From: Prosopocoilus inquinatus
Lineage: Eukaryota; Arthropoda; Insecta; Coleoptera; Lucanidae
Assembly (NCBI GenBank): GCA_036172665.1
Contig: CM069872.1
Span: forward strand, 50,764,101-50,828,100
Reading direction: 5' to 3'
DNA length: 64,000 nucleotides
Positions 55,652 through 64,000 of the stretch are shown here, piece by piece. Both the position numbers and the translations under genes were made by a program. A model generated the notes under the pieces. It worked only from the letters and a program-made list of their open reading frames with translations, had not been told where the DNA came from and made no database searches. The stretch's first letter is position 1. The number at the start of each line of letters is the position of its first letter.

Positions 55652-55836
55652 TGTTATGTCTTGGGTACAATAATAACAAAGCAGGCTTGGAGCAACGTCG
55701 GAAATGAAACACCAACAACGGTCTTGGGCCGAATGGCGGGACTCCCCGTTTATTTGTACATTCCGTCTACCTTGTGATACATATGAACTACAGTCCCTAT
55801 GAACTACCCTTTAGCGCTATCTATCTCGACACCTCA
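55652..55836 (-). repeat. 5' LTR of the Gypsy element (185 bp)
   Basis: Same sequence as 51241-51427 except for the short change near 55681-55685. It is the 5' LTR because gag lies next to it on the minus strand. Confidence 0.95.
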
Positions 55837-55841
55837 CCTGT
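55837..55841. repeat. Target-site duplication, right copy (CCTGT)
   Basis: Exact repeat of 51236-51240. Confidence 0.9.
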
Positions 55842-57448
55842 TACGCGTGCTGTTAATTCCGATATTCTAAATTTTTATACAAATAATTGCTTAAATAACA
55901 ATATTCCAAAACTTTACTTTAGACCTGTTGAGTCTTCGGATATTTTAAAAATTCTTAAGCAACTCAAAAGCAAGGCAGTCGGTCACGATGATATTAGTTT
56001 AGATATGATACTTTACTCTTATCCACATATAATTCCATATTTGTCTCATATTATTAATTCTTGTTTGTTATCTAGTTTTTTTTCCTAGCTGTTGGAAAGA
56101 TGCCATCGTGATACCGGTACCTAAGATTTCTACACCTTCTGAATTTAAGGACCTTCGACCTATCAGTATCCTTCCTGTCATGTCAAAAATTCTAGAAAAG
56201 GTCATCAATGTTCAATTGCGTGAGTTTCTTACAGTAAATAACATCTTGCCAGAATGCAAGTCGGGTTTTCGTCCGGGATATGGTTGTACCACTGCTCTTT
56301 TGCATATCACAGATGATTTTATTGCTGCCACTGATCAGGGTCAAACTACTGTTCTTGCTTTACTGGACTTCAGCAAGGCATTCTATACCTTAAATCATGC
56401 TACCCTGCTGGCTATTTTGAAATACATTGGTCTTAGTGAAACATTTGTCGAATCATATCTCTCTGGAAGAACGCAACGAGTTCGGATGCCTATAGGAGTT
56501 TCTAATCAAAGATCGGTATCTTGTGGTGTACCGCAAGGGTCCATTCTAGGGCCATTGTTGTATATAATTTATACTTCAACATTCTGCAAATACGTTAAAA
56601 CTTGCAAAATCCATATGTACGCTGACGATACACAGTTGTACCATTCATTTAACATATGTGATCGGCAGAAGGCATTATCTGAAATTCAAGCAGACCTTAC
56701 TGCAATTGTAAAAATATCTGAAGCGCATTCCTTGACTATTAACGCTTCAAAATCTGCCTTGATTTTATTTGGTAAGTCCGATGACTGCACGTTACTACAA
56801 AACATATAAAATTTAAAAATTAAGGACGCCAAAATTCCGTTGCATAATGAAGCTAAAAATTTAGGACTAATTATTGATAATTCTTTTAGATATCGTGCTC
56901 ATGTTAAAAATATGATAAAGAAAGCCTACTGTAATTTAAAACTTATTTACCCACATAGACGCTATTTATGTGTAAGTACGAAAATTTTGCTCTGTGATTC
57001 CCTAGTTCTTTCGCAATTAAATTACTGTTCTGAAATTTATGGACCTTGTTTAACACAGGACAGTATTGCTCAAATCCAAAGAGTTCAGAATTCATGTTTA
57101 CGGCTTACGTATGGTATTCGTAAATATGACCACATAACATATAAATTAGGAGAAGCTGGCTGGTTGAATATGTCTAGCAGAAGAATGCTATTAACCTCAT
57201 CTCTCTATCATAGAATTATCATAGATCAGATGCCGCTTTATCTTTACAGGAAAATTAAGTTTCGTACTGATATTCATAATGTCAATATTAGATTCAAAGG
57301 AACACTTACACCATCTATCCATAAAAGTACGTTATTTAAACGTTCATTCAGGTATCAAATATCTTATGTGTACAATTCAATTCCTGTTTCTTTTAAAGGT
57401 CTTTCCTCAGCCATGTTTAAAAAACGGTTTCGTAGTTATTTGTTTTAA
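55837..57448 (+). pseudogene. ORF2, reverse transcriptase part, after the Gypsy insertion
   Basis: Continues ORF2 from 51240. RT motifs: LRPISILPVMSKILEKVI (about 56150-56205), SGFRPGYGCTTALL (about 56260-56300), ALLDFSKAFYTLNH (about 56357-56400), CGVPQGSILGPLLY (about 56523-56564) and YADD (56618-56629), then the C-terminal region (QRVQNSCLRLTYGIRKYDH; YRKIKFRTDIHNV) to a stop at 57446-57448. Breaks: one extra base in a T run near 56076-56083 and an in-frame TAA at 56807-56809. The Tyr in SKAFYT replaces the usual Asp (SKAFDT in the copy at 1960-1990); the first Asp of the motif, normally the catalytic one, is kept. With the LTR insertion this ORF is dead. Confidence 0.9.
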
Positions 57449-57842
57449 TGTCAATAATGTAGATATATTCTTTGTAAATATTTTACATCCTCCATGTAAC
57501 TGTATATCAGTACAGCAAAGTATGTATGTCACAGAATATTATTTGTTTCATTATCTCCATTTTCTATTAATTTGTGTTAATTTTAGGCTTGCGGGATGAA
57601 TAATCAATACATCATAAAATTTCTTTAATTAGCATAATAAGTTAGTCTTAAGCATCAAACTCGGTTGTTTTTTTTTTTTGTAATTTCATTTATAGGTTTC
57701 GGTGGAAGATCAATCACAGCTATTGCTGTGTATTGAACCGCGCCTAGTGGTTTTCAAATTTATTTGTTTTAATTATGTTGTTTCAACACGCATTTAGGTT
57801 TGAAAATAAAGATTATTGTTATTATTATTATTATTATTATGT
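57449..57842 (+). other. 3' untranslated region and simple-repeat tail of the non-LTR element
   Basis: AT-rich with a short T run, ending TTTGAAAATAAAGATTATTG followed by repeated TTA units. AATAAAG is a plausible polyadenylation-like signal, shared with the end of copy 1 (3506). Confidence 0.75.
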
Positions 57843-59746
57843 GCAACGTTGTACCTCCTCCTATTATTAGATATTATTATTATTATTCATAGTACGCAGT
57901 GAGTTGAGATTTGTGATTTATTTCCCAGTTTACCGCGTGCGTTGAGAGGTTTTTGTTGTAAAGTCCTTTTTTTTTGATCGAACAAAAGTGGAAACTCCTG
58001 GAACATGACAACCCACCTGTTCGGTTTTAAAGCGCATTTATTGATCACTGGATTAATACACACTCAAGGCACGTCACGTTATTGGTTTCGATTTGAACTC
58101 ACTCTTGCATTTATTACTTCAATTTTATTATCACACTTACATTCTCTAATAGAAATTTTTTTTTTTAAATAAAGTAGGAAGTGTACAGGCTCCGCCACTT
58201 AAAGTAGACACGTAATATTCATCGGCAACACGATTTGAATTGTATAGGTATCTCACGAAAAAATTAATTTGTATTTGCGAAGGCGCGTGCTGTATATTGG
58301 ACTAGTAAGGGACTGGCATGATCGTGGATACGAACCACGCTCGGGATATTATTCGGGGGTGGTCGGTATCCACTTCAGATATCCTTCAGTGTTGGGGAGA
58401 AAGAAATCGACAGTGCTTTCCCTTCAACGGCGAGGAGGTTTGGAAGGAACACTTTACTCCTTTGCTCCTGAGGGCTTGACAAATCTGATTAAGACCCCGT
58501 TGGTCAACCACCACAGTGAAAGCAATAACAATAATAATAATCATTATGGAATGGGAAAATGGAACTGTGTAAGAAATACAAATAATTTTCCATCTTCATT
58601 GCTCTTATAATCATTGTAATGATGTCTCTTGGGCTATAACAAAAGAACGTGACCTATTAGGAGTGTTGCGCAGCGCAGCACATGTGACTTGGTCCATTTA
58701 TTCCAGATGTTCTTCGGCTATAGCACCACACCATTATCTTTGGTGTCAGACGATTTTCAATGTAATGCTAGTTGTAATGCCGGAAAATTCGTGCACTTGC
58801 CTTCCATTCGATGGTCGTTTGACTCCCATGAGTAATAAAGCGCTGACAAAAGATCTTTCTCGTGGCCATTGTTTCCAGAAGCTCACGTACTACAACATCG
58901 GCACAAAGACCGAAATTAAAAATTAACGAACCCGATCGATCTCCGTCGTCATCGTCTCCTCCTCCAAATTGGCGAGCGAGAAAGAAGAAAAGCCGAAGTC
59001 AAATGAAAATTAGCCGCGGGCTGTGTTCACTGCATTAAATGCCGCGCAGCTTTCAGCAGGGAAATATTTTATTTTCTTGTTTATCTTGGTAATTTAATTC
59101 TGTTTATTCAATTCGTTTCTGATGCCGAGGAAAAAGTGCCTCCACCCGTCTCACCCCGCGCGCTGCCTAAACTGGAGGTGGGGCCGGAGCGGGCGTGCGC
59201 CCGCCTGTTTGTTTTAAATTAAAAGTTCCGCCGCTGACACAGATTTTCATTTCACATTAAATTAGGTTCCCGAATATAATTTGTGTATCGCTTCACTCAA
59301 ATTGGGCTATAATATTTCTTGACTTCGCTCAAGCGATGACAAAGCTGGAAACTTCCTGAAATACAACACCCCCTCTAGACTAAGATTACCATTTTTATTC
59401 ATGAAATTAAGCAATATTTAGTGTTTCCCCCTTAAATTGTCAATAGTGTTTGAACAATATTAAGTATATGCAGAATAATCACGACCCAAACAAAAGGCCA
59501 GTGGTGCATCGACGTGAGTACTCTCGCGCTGCTTACATTCTCTTAACATCTAAGCAAAATATCAAAAGTTATGACGTTAAAGGCTCAGATCGAAATGACG
59601 AAATAAAACAATCAAAAGCAATAAGGAGAAACACTCCGGAATTACGTCAGTTCACTCCATGACTTGAACCAAACCACATTAACAGCTAATAAAAAGAAAA
59701 GAAAAGGTAAAATATGGGACATTCATTAACAGTATAAGTAAGACTC
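57843..59746. other. Unannotated non-coding stretch
   Basis: A segment at about 58280-58550 ends in AATAACAATAATAATAATCA and could be another retroelement 3' end, unproven. Around 59170-59200 there is a short GC-rich patch. No gene recognised. Confidence 0.5.
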
Positions 59747-59884
59747 TATTGGCCGTTTTCGTAATCAGGCTTTAAGGAAGCTTCAGTTTAAAGTCACTTT
59801 AAGAATAGGGAAACGAAATGTATTTTTTTTTAGGTTAAATTAACTTTAAATTAACTTTAAAGTCCTATTATGAAATCGGCCCTA
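59747..59884. mobile_element. Small MITE with GGCCGNTTTCNTAAT ends
   Basis: TTGGCCGTTTTCGTAATCAG and CTATTATGAAATCGGCCC are inverted, and the inner CTTTAA blocks pair as well. Flanked by TA on both sides (59747-59748, 59883-59884). About 134 bp. Confidence 0.75.
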
Positions 59885-60264
59885 TATGTATGAAAAAAAA
59901 ATGAAACAAACTCGCCTGATGTTAGCACAGCAAAAGCAACGTCCTTTCCACCGAATTCGTCGGTAAAAATAAACTGGGCCTCCCCACCGGACCCCGCCAC
60001 TGGCTCGGAGCGTGAAATGGCATTACGTAACCCGTTTCCGAAAATGAAATAAAATGTTGCAAATATCTTACTCAATCTCTTCGGAGTGAGACACGTCGAT
60101 GGGATGCTCGCAACAGCCCGAAAACGAGAGCGGTTGATTTTTTTCCTCAACGCAATGTCTGAGGTGAACGTTCAGTCGTTAAAATCGGGGCGACGGTCAC
60201 GGGGTTAAGCGAGGTGGCGAGCACCCTGCTCTGATTCGGCGGTAAAACAAAAGATTAGTCCGGG
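59885..60264. other. Unannotated non-coding stretch
   Basis: Slightly GC-richer than average. No gene recognised. Confidence 0.5.
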
Positions 60265-61665
60265 ATTGTTTGCTAGAAGGAAGAAAATACCGCGAACGAT
60301 AAACGCACGTGGAAATCAAAGAAGGAACAAGAGGGACAATCAACATGGCTCCGCCTACTTGCTAAAACAACAAGCCCGGAAATTAGCACGGCTCTCGAAA
60401 CCGATCAAACGGTCCCAAAATCAGCGGGGACAGCTATCGCGATGTGACTACAATCCGATCACAACGGCAGGTTTACTGTTTGCTAGAAGGAAGAAAATAC
60501 CGCGAACGGTAAACGCACGTGGAAATTCAACAAGAAGCAAGAGGGACAATCAACATGGACTTACCTTGCTAAAACAACAAATCCAAAAATCGGCACGGCT
60601 CGGCTCTCAAAACCGATCAAACGCTCCCAAAATCAGTGGAGACAGCTACCGTGACGTGACGATAATCCGATTTATTTGTCACGCTTTAATAACGTGCGTG
60701 TTTAGCAAATTAGGGCATCGTCTGTGTTAAATATTTCAATTTCCTTTTGAGCATCATCTTTCCGTTCTTCGCCATTACTTATTCCATACACTGATTTCTT
60801 TCATTGATGTTTCTTTTTTTAAGTTAGTACATTGATTTTTAGTTTAGGGCTTTAGGGGTGAGTGTCAGAACAGTTGGTACATGCATATATCAACTGAAGC
60901 TACGGTCTTTGTTTTGTCCACAAATTGATTAATTTCTTTTAGTTAGATATTGTCCACTTGAATTCTGGGTTACATTTCAATTTTTTTTCTTTTGTTTATC
61001 TTGTACTCTCTTTTGTCGGATCAATAATCCTATTATTATTCTTATTATTATTATCACAACGGTAGGTTTATTGTTTGCTGGAAGGAAGAAAATGCCGCGA
61101 ACGGTAAACGCACGTGGAAACCAAATAAGGAACGAGGGACAATCAACATGGCGCCGCCTACTTTGCTAAAACAACAAGCCCAAAAATCGCAGCGGCTCTC
61201 AAAACCGATCAAACTATCCCAAAATCTGCTGGGACAGCTACGGCGATGTGGTTATAATCCGATCACAACGGTAGGTTTACTGTTTGCTGGAAGGAAGAAA
61301 ATACCGCGAACGATAAACGCACGTGGAAATTAAAGAAGGAACAACAGGGACAATCAACATGGCTTCGCCTACTTGCTAAAACAACAAGCCCGGAAATTAG
61401 CACGGCTCTCGAAACCGATCAAACGGTCCCAAAATTAGCGGGGACAGCTATCGCGATGTGATTACAATCCGATCACAACGGCAGGTTTACTGTTTGCTAG
61501 AAGGAAAAAATACCGCGAACGATAAACGCACGTGGAAATTAAACAAGGAACAAGATGGACAATTAACGTGGCGCTTACCTTACTAAAAATAAGTCTGCAC
61601 GGCTCTCAAAATCGATCAAACTGTCCCAAAATCAGCGAGGACAGGTACGGCGATGTGACTAGAAC
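60265..61665. repeat. Second 210-bp tandem array, interrupted
   Basis: TTTGCTAGAAGGAAGAAAAT or a near variant starts units at 60269, 60479, 61074, 61283 and 61493; spacing is 209-210 except where an insertion intervenes. Units contain CGATAAACGCACGTGGAAAT, GGACAATCAACATGG, CTAAAACAACAAGCCC, ACCGATCAAAC and TCCGATCACAACGG. Unrelated in sequence to the 210-bp array at 7.4 kb. The last unit is deleted internally and breaks off near 61665. The frame 60266-60730 is open only because 210 is a multiple of three. Confidence 0.9.
60672..61054 (+). mobile_element. Insertion with a TTATTATT tail inside the 210-bp array
   Basis: The array unit breaks after AATCCGAT (60671) and resumes with CACAACGG (61055). 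The 380 bases between are absent from other units and end CCTATTATTATTCTTATT, then ATTATTAT, like the tail of the non-LTR family in this window. Best read as a heavily 5'-truncated retrotransposon 3' end. The target duplication is at most two bases. Confidence 0.65.
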
Positions 61666-61768
61666 GGTAGGTTCCAAGATCCATCAACAAAACGATCCAT
61701 AAAACATCAAGCTCTCAACGTGTCCAGAGACGTGGCGACATCTTTACAGCTCGCTCATTAGCAGCCTA

Positions 61769-61958
61769 AAGGCTACCGCACACGGTGCGTTTTACCTTAC
61801 GTTTTGCCCGCACAGTTTTTAGACTTCAAGCAAAACGGAGCGTTTTGGGAGCTTAAAACGATAAACATGACCTTCATCTCAAAACGATCCGTTTTACTTG
61901 AAGTCTAAAAACTGTGCAGGCAAAACGTAAGGTAAAGTGCATCGTGTGTGGTGGCCTT
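61769..61958. mobile_element. Foldback element with about 80-bp near-perfect arms
   Basis: The left arm contains ACCTTACGTTTTGCCCGCAC, then AGTTTTTAGACTTCAAG; the right arm contains the inverted CTTGAAGTCTAAAAACTGTG, then CAGGCAAAACGTAAGGT. Mismatches are few and the centre is only about 30 bases. Outer ends (AGGCTACCGCACAC; GTGTGTGGTGGCCTTA) pair with a few mismatches. Confidence 0.88.
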
Positions 61959-61966
61959 AAGAGAGG

Positions 61967-62501
61967 GGAAACCAAAACGGCCGCTACAACCGCCGCGCGC
62001 CGGACGGAGCGTTGCAATCGAAATAACTGCAATACACTCGACAGATATGTACAAAGAATAGTCTACCCGACCGGAACGGTCAGTACGAAATTGGATTGTA
62101 ACATCATTTTTAAAAAATCATGGCGTTTGAAACGCGCCAACTCACGGTGCCATGTTTTTGTGATGTCATACCATCCGTTTAGAATTCAAATCTTGAAATG
62201 TACCTCAGCCACTGTAGAAGCTCCGCTTGGGCTTCTCTTCACTATGATGGATGGAGTTAATATATGCAACAGTCGTATTTTTACATTCCGAAACGAAAGA
62301 AGGTTTATAATTCGAGTTCTTACTTGAAAATGTATTGGATTAAACTTCACTTTGCTTCTTTCTGTGGAGCATCCCACTTTTAAATGAGGTGTCAAAAGTT
62401 TGCCCGTTGTCATGTGAATAACGTAAACATGTGAACGAGATGCTAAATGAATAAAAAAAAAAAAACTGGGGAAAATTAAATTATTACATACTATACTCAA
62501 G
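61967..62501. other. Unannotated non-coding stretch
   Basis: No gene recognised. The frame 61914-62327 begins inside the foldback arm and shows no domain. Confidence 0.5.
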
Positions 62502-62733
62502 AGGTGTTTTCTTTCGCTTAAAAGTTTGAATCGTATCACGAATAGTTTGGACCTGAATTTCGTAGTTGTTGCAACAAAACACCCTGACTTGAATTTTTGA
62601 TTGACAGTTCATTCGTGAATAACCATAATTCAATCCAAACAAGTTTTAAAAACAGAGATTCAAAGAAAAGAATGTCTGTTTTTGAATCAAAACACGTTTG
62701 GATCGCGATTTTGTGAGCGAAAGAAAGCACCTA
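62502..62733. mobile_element. MITE, AGGTGCTTTCTTTCG family, copy 2
   Basis: The left end AGGTGTTTTCTTTCGCTTAA and the right end GTGAGCGAAAGAAAGCACCT are inverted. In reverse orientation it matches 32355-32565 along most of its length (TTGAATTTTTGATTGACAGT is shared as its complement). Confidence 0.85.
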
Positions 62734-62926
62734 AGATGCATTGGAAGGTGCAGCAGTTTTCGAACGCACCCCAGTTTGACGGATTGTATCACATCTGAAT
62801 GTGGCCGGCTAGCGTTTATCGGTGGATTATTTTTATTCATTTTTTAATATGAATTTTTTCTCTTTGGAAATATTAATTAAACACGTAATAAAGTACCAAA
62901 ATTTGACACAAAACAAAAATGACACA
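62734..62926. other. Short unannotated spacer
   Basis: Nothing recognised. Confidence 0.4.
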
Positions 62927-62990
62927 CAGGGTCCCTAGATTCGATTGATGTTTATCTTACTCGATAGGCATAGGGTTCTGAAACAGACTC
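62927..62990. mobile_element. Solo end of the TAGGGTCCCTAGATTTGATT hAT-like family
   Basis: CAGGGTCCCTAGATTCGATT, then GATGTTTA and AGGGTTCTGAAACA, follow the same order as the left ends at 7073 and 28047. No partner end is seen in the remaining kilobase. Confidence 0.65.
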
Positions 62991-63496
62991 GTTGGTAATT
63001 TCCTCCTAAATTACTAGAGGTCGCGGTTTTGACAAGACAAGAAGAATAAGAAAAACTAACTTCATACCGTCGCTTTCCTCAATAAACTTCAAAATCAAAT
63101 AAGGCAATTATTTCATTAACCGATTGCACAAAATATGAATAATCGTAAAACGAGATAAATCGGAACGCTACATTTAACTCCGCTGCTAATTGCTTTAATT
63201 TATTACAGCCGCTGTAAAATATTCGGAATTCACACAAAGTTTATCTCACATTGAAGCAATAATTTACGTATTTACGGTCGATCCTCGTAGTTTAAAATTC
63301 TCACCTCTCGTGCCCTTTACATCAAACACCGCAACGCAAATTACCCTTAAATTCCTAATAGCTGCGCGTTGCTATTAGCAACACCGTGAAATAAACACAT
63401 CTGACACATTGCAAATTAAAGGGAGCACGTGTTTACATATTGTATGTACACAGGCTGATTTTAAAGGTAATCCTCGAATGTCGTGGAAGAAGCATT
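62991..63496. other. Unannotated non-coding stretch
   Basis: No gene or repeat recognised. Confidence 0.5.
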
Positions 63497-63725
63497 TACA
63501 GTTGCGGCCCTTTAAAACTGATGGTGCGCAGAGAATTGATTTGAATGTCGAAAATTCGAAATTGTGTGGAATGTGTAAATCAAACCTTCAAATCGATCAT
63601 TATAATGACAGTGTCAAATTTGACACTACGTGATTTCAGTTTTCGGTACTGTTTATACCGCTGAAGAATTTGACTTAACTATTTGATTTGTCAAAGGTTT
63701 CCAGCTTTCAAAAGCCACAACTGTA
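63497..63725. mobile_element. MITE, CAGTTGCGGCC family, copy 1
   Basis: The left end TACAGTTGCGGCCCTTTAAA and the right end CTTTCAAAAGCCACAACTGTA are inverted. TA flanks at 63497-63498 and 63724-63725. The interior includes GTGTCAAATTTGACAC, a perfect palindrome. Confidence 0.82.
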
Positions 63726-63961
63726 CAGTTGCAGCCTTTGAAAACTGGTACACTCAGTCAAATACAACGTTTCGGTACTGATTTTAAATCTGAAGTTTCT
63801 AAACGTCATTCAAATCACTCTAAATCCTTCTATGAAATTGACAAATTTGATGCTGACATCAAAATGATAAATGAAGGTTTGATTTACATACCACAAAATT
63901 ACGAATTTTTGACATTGTTGTCAATTGTGACTGTAGCAATTTTCAAGGGGCCGCAACTGTA
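63724..63961. mobile_element. MITE, CAGTTGCGGCC family, copy 2, abutting copy 1
   Basis: The left end TACAGTTGCAGCCTTTGAAA and the right end TTTTCAAGGGGCCGCAACTG, then TA, are inverted. It shares the TA at 63724-63725 with copy 1, so the two elements sit end to end with no spacer. Confidence 0.82.
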
Positions 63962-64000
63962 TCTTTGCTAACGTAAAGAAAAACTTTTCGAGCTGCGTAA

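Larger units (their letters stand above)
51241..55836 (-). mobile_element. Ty3/Gypsy LTR retrotransposon (mag-like)
   Basis: Complete structure: two near-identical LTRs, a polypurine tract, a primer-site candidate, a gag-protease-RT-RNase H frame and integrase remains, inserted in antisense orientation in the ORF2 of a non-LTR element with a 5-bp duplication. Domain order with integrase last is Ty3/Gypsy. The single gag-pol frame, two zinc knuckles and short LTRs suggest the mag lineage, which I infer from layout only. No env-like frame is present. Confidence 0.93.
49104..57842 (+). mobile_element. Near full-length non-LTR retrotransposon split by a Gypsy insertion
   Basis: In order: a short 5' leader, ORF1 (49207-49859), ORF2 with APE endonuclease and RT (50051-51240, resuming 55837-57448) and a 3' region ending AAAATAAAGATTATTGTTAT with a TTATTATT tract to 57840. 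The protein matches the truncated copy at 0.85-3.5 kb. Removing the LTR element (51241-55836 plus one CCTGT copy) restores a continuous ORF2 frame, which proves the order of insertion. The left boundary is uncertain because a MITE abuts it and I could not find a target duplication. Confidence 0.9.

Noticed and set aside
60266..60730. 154-codon Arg/Lys/Gln-rich frame
   Set aside because: Reads through two units of the 210-bp array. The repetition of the protein follows from the DNA period, and other units are not all open.
7421..61665. Tandem periods 126, 180, 210 and 210 are all multiples of three
   Set aside because: Other tandem units in the window (about 90, 136, 145, 301, 316, 370) include several that are not, so I do not take this as evidence of coding arrays.
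7421..61665. Relationship between the two 210-bp arrays (7.4 kb and 60.3 kb)
   Set aside because: The periods coincide, but unit sequences show no convincing similarity by eye.

Overview
The window looks like intergenic or intronic DNA from an AT-rich arthropod genome, most likely an insect. I infer this from the transposon set: a CR1/Jockey-like non-LTR family with APE endonuclease and RT, a mag-like Ty3/Gypsy element, many short foldback elements (MITEs), and large A-rich or T-rich degenerate satellites. No bacterial, phage or CRISPR signature is present. I find no convincing host protein-coding gene and no rRNA or tRNA gene. Most open frames are short chance frames in low-complexity DNA.

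Layout. About 0.85-3.5 kb holds a 5'-truncated, frameshifted non-LTR retrotransposon. About 7.07-10.31 kb is bounded by hAT-like inverted ends with a decayed 8-bp duplication; its 454-bp relative sits intact at 28.05-28.50 kb. The long copy carries a 210-bp tandem array that looks amplified from its own subterminal DNA. From 12.3 to 48.3 kb, A-rich blocks (12.6-14.3, 28.6-30.5, 44.6-48.3 kb) and T-rich blocks (17.9-20.1, 22.3-23.0, 24.3-25.5, 34.5-35.8 kb) alternate with foldback elements and tandem duplications. Several share the word CAAA(A/T)GACGATCG, so they may be one repeat superfamily in two orientations. A 126-bp, four-copy array open in frame on both strands lies at 20.4-20.9 kb inside a dispersed repeat that has an array-free relative at 41.7 kb.

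The best-resolved locus is 49.1-57.8 kb. A nearly full-length non-LTR element (ORF1 with coiled coil and RRM-like segment, then APE endonuclease and RT) is split by a young Ty3/Gypsy element on the opposite strand. That element has 187- and 185-bp LTRs differing only at one short spot, a perfect 5-bp target duplication (CCTGT), a polypurine tract, a primer-site candidate, an open 997-codon gag-protease-RT-RNase H frame and an integrase region broken in several places. Downstream, 60.3-61.7 kb is a second, unrelated 210-bp tandem array interrupted by a piece ending in a TTATTATT tail, followed by a long near-perfect hairpin (61.77-61.96 kb) and two abutting MITEs at 63.5-63.96 kb.

Foldback families with two or more members here are CACAGAGAAAA (6.78, 36.06 kb), CAGGGAAAAGAATTC (16.1, 48.9 kb), the TTACAGTTTCCTGTAA family (21.7, 25.55, 31.5 kb), AGGTGCTTTCTTTCG (32.4, 62.5 kb), TATACAGGGTGTAT (37.8, 38.7 kb), the GTCCACGAC family (42.9-43.5 kb, two tandem copies) and CAGTTGCGGCC (63.5, 63.7 kb). 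Every element boundary given was found by eye. Family names are inferred from motifs, not from a database search.
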